A stretch of 64,000 nt of DNA from Lingula anatina. Taxonomy: Eukaryota > Brachiopoda > Lingulata > Lingulida > Lingulidae. Of the stretch, positions 63,501 through 64,000 are shown piece by piece. The stretch's first letter is position 1. Every line of letters begins with the position of its first letter. The stretch covers positions 220,632 to 284,631 of the forward strand of contig NW_019774681.1 of the NCBI RefSeq assembly GCF_001039355.2, in the 5' to 3' direction. The notes under the pieces were generated by a model. It searched no databases. It was not told where the DNA came from and saw nothing but the letters and a program-made list of their open reading frames with translations. The position numbers and the translations under genes were made by a program.

Positions 63501-63764
63501 TGTTGTCCCCTTACTCCACCCTGACCAAAGCAAGGACATCCAGCCACTCCAGCAGTGGACATGGGAGTGACAACAGTAGCAGCATTAGTGGAGTCGTCAC
63601 CAAGAAGGAGCGTCTCCATGGTGGCACGAGCAGCGGCTACGAGAGCATGATAAGAGACAGCAGCGAGATCACGTGCACATCATCTTCAACACACGATTCG
63701 TCCAACGAAAGCTCAGCCAGTGGTTGGATAAGGGGCAACAGGATTTTCAAAAAGAGGACTGCAT
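9156..63764 (+). CDS. KIF26: KIF26-like kinesin gene (spliced, partial at 3' end, 5' end uncertain)
   Basis: Overall span of the only supported gene. Exons join in frame: 9156-9285, 17890-18269 (or its duplicate 23267-23646), 44818-44992, 51091-51291, 51570-51663, 58814-59008, 59290-59445, 59980-60078, 60301-60445, 60762-60927 and 61134-63764. The set at 55625-58169 is a second haplotype copy of the later exons. About 1,400 residues are visible, against roughly 1,900-2,100 for vertebrate KIF26A/B. Family hallmarks are FFARAAQKLN before the motor, the P-loop [19 protein letters not shown] with [61 protein letters not shown] with LTDNE after the motor, and [10 protein letters not shown] with [11 protein letters not shown] in the tail. 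Known family role: atypical kinesins that bind microtubules and act in Wnt5a-Ror and GDNF-Ret signalling and cell migration. KIF26A versus KIF26B orthology is not decided; an invertebrate would be expected to have one ancestral gene. Confidence 0.93.
10947..11010 (+). repeat. Two-copy ~32-33 bp tandem duplication
   Basis: CCCCACTT, an A/G-rich stretch, AGATGG and ATAGTAT occur at 10947-10978 and again at 10979-11010, with a few substitutions. It is intronic, with no sign of function. Confidence 0.55.
12298..13309 (+). repeat. False duplication 1, copy A
   Basis: This segment matches 13339-14378 nearly base for base from GTTTAATGAAAAG to TAGTAAATATAT. The main difference is the (CA)n length. 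It is followed by 28 bp not found in copy B and then a single N at 13338. The pattern fits two haplotype contigs placed in tandem. It is intronic, so no exon is affected. Confidence 0.9.
12537..12573 (+). repeat. (CA)n microsatellite, short allele
   Basis: A 37-bp CA tract with one G interruption near its start. It corresponds to the uninterrupted 65-bp tract at 13578-13642 in the duplicate copy. Confidence 0.95.
13338..13338. other. Single-N assembly junction
   Basis: One ambiguous base sits exactly where the second copy of the 1-kb duplication begins. It marks an artificial contig join. Confidence 0.9.
13339..14378 (+). repeat. False duplication 1, copy B
   Basis: Second copy of 12298-13309, starting at the base after the N. 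It continues beyond the homology into unique intron sequence (ACCATTTACAAATATG), so this is the copy attached to the downstream assembly. Confidence 0.9.
13578..13642 (+). repeat. (CA)n microsatellite, long allele
   Basis: An uninterrupted 65-bp CA/AC tract, the counterpart of 12537-12573. The 28-bp difference accounts for the length difference between the two copies of the duplication. Confidence 0.95.
17035..17535. mobile_element. TIR-bearing non-autonomous DNA transposon (MITE-like), haplotype A
   Basis: About 500 bp with imperfect terminal inverted repeats of roughly 45 bp. The left end begins GGGGTGCGCT and contains ACGAAGGTTCGCTATG. The right end, reverse-complemented, begins GGGGTCGACT and contains ACGAAGGTTCTTTATG. 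ATTTCA flanks both sides (one base offset on the right), a possible target-site duplication. There is no transposase ORF. The element is present in both haplotype copies, so it is older than the allele split. The superfamily is unassigned; the ends do not give a clean 2-, 3- or 8-bp duplication. Confidence 0.6.
17890..18269 (+). CDS. KIF26: KIF26-like exon: Pro/Gln/Tyr-rich segment (haplotype A)
   Basis: The acceptor is CTTCTGCAG and the donor GCCAG/gttagt. The 380-bp exon runs 126 codons plus two bases (AG), which join the G of exon 44818 as Arg. The peptide starts [13 protein letters not shown]. About nine P/S/L-[Q/H]-[Y/F] units then follow (PQYTP, LQYGP, PQYGF, PQYGT, PQFNG and others), and it ends [11 protein letters not shown]. 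The final FFAR plus AAQKLN of the next exon is a conserved KIF26 feature. The QY-rich stretch is probably disordered. It differs from the duplicate at 23267-23646 by about four substitutions, one changing Gln to His (PHYMG here, PQYMG there). Because 380 is not a multiple of three, both copies cannot be spliced in series. Confidence 0.88.
20614..20614. other. Single-N assembly junction
   Basis: One N separates the end of copy A from the start of copy B of the 5.4-kb duplication. Short ORFs crossing this base are chimeric artefacts. Confidence 0.9.
22407..22912. mobile_element. TIR-bearing non-autonomous DNA transposon (MITE-like), haplotype B
   Basis: Allelic counterpart of 17035-17535, with the same GGGGT/ACCCC ends and inverted ACGAAG motifs and a few substitutions and small indels. 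Its presence at the same place in both copies supports allelism rather than independent insertion. Confidence 0.6.
23267..23646 (+). CDS. KIF26: KIF26-like exon: Pro/Gln/Tyr-rich segment (haplotype B duplicate)
   Basis: Allelic copy of the exon at 17890-18269, with the same 380-bp length, acceptor (CTTCTGCAG), donor (CCAG/gttagt) and phase. It encodes PQYMG where the other copy has PHYMG; other differences are silent. Flanking introns match as closely as the exon, which argues for an unmerged allele rather than a tandem exon duplication. A gene model should use one of the two; this copy is linked to the downstream assembly. Confidence 0.88.
23778..24003 (+). mobile_element. 226-bp MITE-like insertion present in only one haplotype copy
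   Basis: Copy A reads straight through at 18398-18400 (a single TTA). Copy B has 226 extra bases flanked by TTA at 23775-23777 and 24004-24006. Both ends carry the palindrome TAGATCGATCTA (23799-23810 and 23973-23984) within imperfect inverted ends, CACCCCATTTCC and GGGAAAGCACCC. The core contains GGGGAGTCTCACTAG and GGGGGTAATTAACTG, shared with older copies at 1986-2130 and 7687-7810. There is no ORF. A TTA target duplication is typical of PIF/Harbinger-type elements, which is an inference here. Confidence 0.75.
35923..36140 (+). repeat. Imperfect direct repeat, ~170-bp period
   Basis: TTGATGTTGTGTACTGACC plus AAAACATTGGTGCAAAG near 35928-35964 resembles TTAATGTTGTTAAGTGACC plus AAAACATTGCTACAAAG near 36102-36138. 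The sequences before them also align loosely. Intronic; no function seen. Confidence 0.4.
37148..37202 (+). repeat. (CT)n microsatellite
   Basis: A pure CT tract of 55 bp inside the large intron. It creates an artefactual Leu-Ser repeat in one ORF. Confidence 0.97.
43611..43676 (+). repeat. (CA)n microsatellite
   Basis: A pure CA tract of 66 bp in the large intron, about 1.1 kb upstream of exon 44818. Confidence 0.97.
44818..44992 (+). CDS. KIF26: KIF26-like exon: pre-motor conserved block
   Basis: The acceptor is TTTCTAG and the donor GGCAAG/gtacac. The exon completes a split Arg codon and then encodes 58 residues, ending in phase 0. It opens [20 protein letters not shown]: the conserved KIF26 AAQKLN segment, then a strongly basic KKKRRR stretch that could be a nuclear-localisation or microtubule-contacting patch (inference). 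A Pro/Glu-rich run follows, then [20 protein letters not shown], which has the family-typical P-T-R-F and [11 protein letters not shown] features. It leads directly into the first motor strand in the next exon. A short conserved exon isolated by large introns could easily be missed by gene predictors. Confidence 0.93.
44993..51090 (+). other. Intron (6.1 kb)
   Basis: No gene seen. It holds a TC-rich tract near 45250, (TA)n at 45821-45838, (ATTT)n at 46653-46687 and a short CA tract near 46940. Two consecutive + strand ORFs at 48850-49119 and 49244-49591 look like chance open frames; neither product is recognisable, and no phase-compatible pair of strong splice sites was found around them. Confidence 0.75.
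46653..46687 (+). repeat. (ATTT)n tetranucleotide repeat
   Basis: About nine consecutive ATTT/TTTA units in the 6.1-kb intron. Confidence 0.9.
51091..51291 (+). CDS. KIF26: KIF26-like exon: start of motor-like domain
   Basis: The acceptor is CATGTTTTAG and the donor TTG/gtaagg. The exon has exactly 67 codons, phase 0 at both ends. VKVMLRIAP corresponds to the first beta-strand of kinesin motors (I-K-V-x-x-R-x-R-P in conventional kinesin), with the first conserved Arg kept. [10 protein letters not shown] follows, and then [15 protein letters not shown], matching the kinesin Y-x-F-D-x-V-F strand. The stretch between ([16 protein letters not shown]) is the family-specific insert seen in KIF26 proteins. 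Confidence 0.95.
51292..51569 (+). other. Short intron
   Basis: A 278-bp AT-rich GT-AG intron between two motor exons. Nothing else seen. Confidence 0.85.
51570..51663 (+). CDS. KIF26: KIF26-like exon: helix and first half of P-loop
   Basis: The acceptor is TAATTTTAG and the donor CTAG/gtaagt. The exon has 31 codons and one base. [20 protein letters not shown] is the helix before the P-loop. [10 protein letters not shown] follows, corresponding to the kinesin I-F-A-Y-G-Q-T strand and start of the P-loop. The final G joins GA of the next exon to make the Gly of GHSKLGKS. The P-loop is therefore split by a phase-1 intron. Gln and Thr of the kinesin GQTxxGKT are replaced by His and Ser. Confidence 0.95.
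51664..55624 (+). other. Intron (about 4 kb) with a poly-C tract
   Basis: It holds a poly-C run near 51903-51916, a small AAAGGCTCTGTATT tandem duplication at about 51848-51880, and mixed GA and TG repeats near 52320-52345. From 54985 it enters copy A of the third duplication. No gene is supported. Confidence 0.75.
55625..55819 (+). CDS. KIF26: KIF26-like motor exon, P-loop second half (copy A)
   Basis: Acceptor GTCATAG; donor GCAA/gtaggt. Two bases complete Gly, then 64 codons, then one base. [11 protein letters not shown] completes [27 protein letters not shown] is the kinesin G-I-I-P-R helix, and the conserved [17 protein letters not shown] matches V-S-x-x-E-I-Y-x-E-x-I-x-D-L-L. The haplotype partner is 58814-59008. 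Confidence 0.92.
56101..56256 (+). CDS. KIF26: KIF26-like motor exon, family-specific block (copy A)
   Basis: Acceptor TTTGCAG; donor CCTG/gtatgt. It holds [20 protein letters not shown] and then [20 protein letters not shown], a signature shared with vertebrate KIF26 that replaces the usual loop and helix before switch I. It has two silent differences from 59290-59445. Confidence 0.92.
56257..56792 (+). other. Intron between motor exons (copy A)
   Basis: A 536-bp AT-rich intron; the allelic counterpart is 59446-59979. No other feature seen. Confidence 0.85.
56793..56891 (+). CDS. KIF26: KIF26-like motor exon, switch I region (copy A)
   Basis: Acceptor ATTGTAG; donor GGAG/gtaaga. The split Asp plus [19 protein letters not shown] corresponds to the switch I segment N-x-x-S-S-R-S-H of kinesins, altered to NEEESRTSH with an extra residue between Arg and Ser-His. 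It ends in a Gly/Lys-rich loop. It differs from 59980-60078 by one silent change. Confidence 0.92.
57122..57266 (+). CDS. KIF26: KIF26-like motor exon, switch II region (copy A)
   Basis: Acceptor CTCCCCAG; donor CACAG/gtatca. [20 protein letters not shown] corresponds to the kinesin switch II D-L-A-G-S-E, here DLGSGC, so the Gly spacing and the Glu are lost. [20 protein letters not shown] is the conserved relay-helix region. It differs from 60301-60445 by one silent change. Confidence 0.92.
57546..57711 (+). CDS. KIF26: KIF26-like motor exon, last motor segment (copy A)
   Basis: Acceptor TTTCCAG; donor GTCAAA/gtaggt. The split Arg plus [14 protein letters not shown] matches the kinesin Y-R-D-S-K-L-T-x-L-L motif. 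[20 protein letters not shown] follows, then [15 protein letters not shown], the end of the motor with a basic neck. It has one silent difference from 60762-60927. Confidence 0.92.
57917..58169 (+). CDS. KIF26: KIF26-like tail exon, truncated at assembly junction (copy A)
   Basis: The acceptor CTCTTCAG is followed by [18 protein letters not shown] and on to [10 protein letters not shown]. The exon stops at the N at 58170. The full version is 61134-63764. Its two differences from that copy are silent. The apparent ORF continuing past the N is chimeric. Confidence 0.9.
58170..58170. other. Single-N assembly junction inside an exon
   Basis: The N follows GTGAGTGTTC of the truncated exon. The sequence after it resumes in the intron upstream of the P-loop exon, about 3.2 kb back in gene order. 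Confidence 0.92.
58171..58813 (+). other. Intron sequence upstream of the P-loop exon (copy B)
   Basis: Repeats 54985-55624 of copy A with a few substitutions. No gene seen. Confidence 0.85.
58814..59008 (+). CDS. KIF26: KIF26-like motor exon, P-loop second half (copy B)
   Basis: 195 bp, with the same splice sites and coding sequence as 55625-55819. It completes the P-loop as GHSKLGKSYTM, which fits the Walker A pattern G-x4-G-K-S. The donor at GCAA/gtaggt was chosen over the later AG/gtgg because only it keeps the frame into [10 protein letters not shown] of the next exon. In family terms this segment binds nucleotide; KIF26A has been reported to lack ATPase activity. Confidence 0.93.
59290..59445 (+). 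CDS. KIF26: KIF26-like motor exon, family-specific block (copy B)
   Basis: 156 bp: two bases, 51 codons, one base. It encodes [17 protein letters not shown] and the conserved [18 protein letters not shown]. This block separates KIF26 proteins from conventional kinesins, which have no comparable sequence here. It encodes the same protein as 56101-56256. Confidence 0.93.
59446..59979 (+). other. Intron between motor exons (copy B)
   Basis: A 534-bp allelic version of 56257-56792, with scattered substitutions and homopolymer length differences. No other feature seen. Confidence 0.85.
59980..60078 (+). CDS. KIF26: KIF26-like motor exon, switch I region (copy B)
   Basis: 99 bp: two bases, 32 codons, one base. 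It encodes [20 protein letters not shown] and then [13 protein letters not shown]-type loop residues. Switch I normally positions the gamma-phosphate-sensing Ser and Arg in N-x-x-S-S-R-S-H. The shifted spacing here would be expected to disturb hydrolysis (inference). Confidence 0.93.
60301..60445 (+). CDS. KIF26: KIF26-like motor exon, switch II region (copy B)
   Basis: 145 bp: two bases, 47 codons, two bases. It contains [13 protein letters not shown] in place of the kinesin L-V-D-L-A-G-S-E-K, then [14 protein letters not shown]. The invariant N-K-S before L-S-A-L-G-N is replaced by A-L-S. It encodes the same protein as 57122-57266. Confidence 0.93.
60446..60761 (+). other. Intron with expanded (TA)n
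   Basis: A 316-bp intron with a TA tract of about 48 bp at 60510-60557. The allelic copy at 57267-57545 has only about 13 bp of TA. Confidence 0.9.
60510..60557 (+). repeat. (TA)n microsatellite, long allele
   Basis: A pure TA tract in the intron between two motor exons. Its counterpart at about 57330-57342 is much shorter. Confidence 0.92.
60762..60927 (+). CDS. KIF26: KIF26-like motor exon, last motor segment (copy B)
   Basis: 166 bp: one base and 55 codons, phase 0 exit. [16 protein letters not shown] matches the conserved kinesin R-D-S-K-L-T motif. [11 protein letters not shown] is the last core strand, and [15 protein letters not shown] ends the domain with a dense Arg/Lys patch that could contact microtubules (inference). 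It encodes the same protein as 57546-57711. Confidence 0.93.
61134..63764 (+). CDS. KIF26: KIF26-like giant tail exon (Ser/Pro/Lys-rich), interrupted by an N gap
   Basis: The acceptor is CTATTCAG and the donor GCAT/gtaagt. There are 386 codons before the gap and 433 codons plus one base after it. It starts [20 protein letters not shown]. The conserved [20 protein letters not shown] then leads to [13 protein letters not shown], and a pair of WVDGP motifs lies 18 residues apart (61740-61754, 61794-61808). After the gap come [20 protein letters not shown] and many Ser/Arg/Pro runs. Last come [28 protein letters not shown] and [14 protein letters not shown], all close to vertebrate KIF26 tails. 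Six S-[K/R]-L-P motifs are present. The tail is probably disordered, binds microtubules and signalling partners, and is likely phosphorylated. The strong donor means the gene continues. The flanking frames disagree across the 171-N gap. Confidence 0.93.
62294..62464. other. Assembly gap (171 Ns) inside the tail exon
   Basis: Coding sequence on the left ends with GTA TCA AA; on the right it begins GAA ATC ATT GAT. To keep one continuous frame the missing length must be one more than a multiple of three. 171 is an exact multiple, so the gap size is only an estimate, unless an intron lies in the gap. Confidence 0.95.
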
Positions 63765-64000
63765 GTAAGTGTTACAGGATAAGTAAATAAAGTTGATAAG
63801 TAAATATGATACGCTGTATGTATATTCAGTTGTACTCTTCTCATAAAGATATATAACATATTAGATCTATTATTTTTTGTGGATAATGGTAAAGGGGTTC
63901 TTTATAAATAAGGATTAAATCTGTTTTTGAAATCATTTTTGAGTAACACGGTCTTCCAGGGTTCTTTTTTCTCTCTTTATTTTTTTCCTGATATTATTCC
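63765..64000 (+). other. Start of the intron after the tail exon
   Basis: AT-rich sequence after the consensus donor GTAAGT. The frame hits a stop soon after (TAA near 63788), consistent with intron. No polyadenylation-type 3' end is supported; a further exon is expected beyond the window. Confidence 0.75.

Noticed and set aside
1-64000. tRNA, rRNA, CRISPR, retrotransposon or viral genes
   Set aside because: No clover-leaf tRNA, rRNA-like block, regularly spaced repeat array or reverse transcriptase/integrase ORF could be seen on either strand.

Overview
The window is AT-rich nuclear DNA from an animal. It holds coding exons separated by GT-AG introns of 0.2 to over 20 kb, many (CA)n, (CT)n and (TA)n microsatellites, and no bacterial-style gene packing. 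One gene is supported, on the + strand: a KIF26-type kinesin (the family of vertebrate KIF26A/KIF26B and nematode VAB-8). Its frame can be followed exon by exon from 9156 to 63764, and it runs off the window in the 3' direction; its true 5' end is not certain. The species cannot be named. Close similarity to vertebrate KIF26 with divergent introns and strong allelic variation fits a heterozygous invertebrate, for example a mollusc, brachiopod or other lophotrochozoan, but this is inference.

Layout: 1-9155 is upstream non-coding DNA (5' flank or intron) with one weak candidate first exon ending at 6468. Exons at 9156-9285, 17890-18269 and 44818-44992 encode the N-terminal part, including a Pro/Gln/Tyr-rich segment. 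Exons from 51091 to 60927 encode the motor-like domain. A very long exon from 61134 to 63764, interrupted by 171 Ns, encodes a Ser/Pro/Lys-rich tail. A good donor at 63764/63765 shows that at least one more exon lies beyond the window.

The assembly contains three large direct duplications, each with a single N at the junction of the two copies: about 1.0 kb at 12298-14378, about 5.4 kb at 15245-26207 and about 3.2 kb at 54985-61386. Introns and exons match alike, with allele-level differences and different microsatellite lengths. Reading both copies in series breaks the reading frame. The best explanation is unmerged haplotypes (false duplication), not biology. The duplicates let the two alleles be compared: coding differences are almost all synonymous, and one haplotype carries a 226-bp transposon-like insertion.

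The protein appears to be a pseudo-kinesin. The P-loop pattern is kept, but switch I and switch II depart from the kinesin consensus, in line with KIF26 proteins being microtubule-binding, non-motile regulators of signalling and cell migration. The tail carries a cluster of S-[K/R]-L-P motifs like EB-binding motifs. No other protein gene, rRNA, tRNA, CRISPR array or autonomous transposon could be supported.
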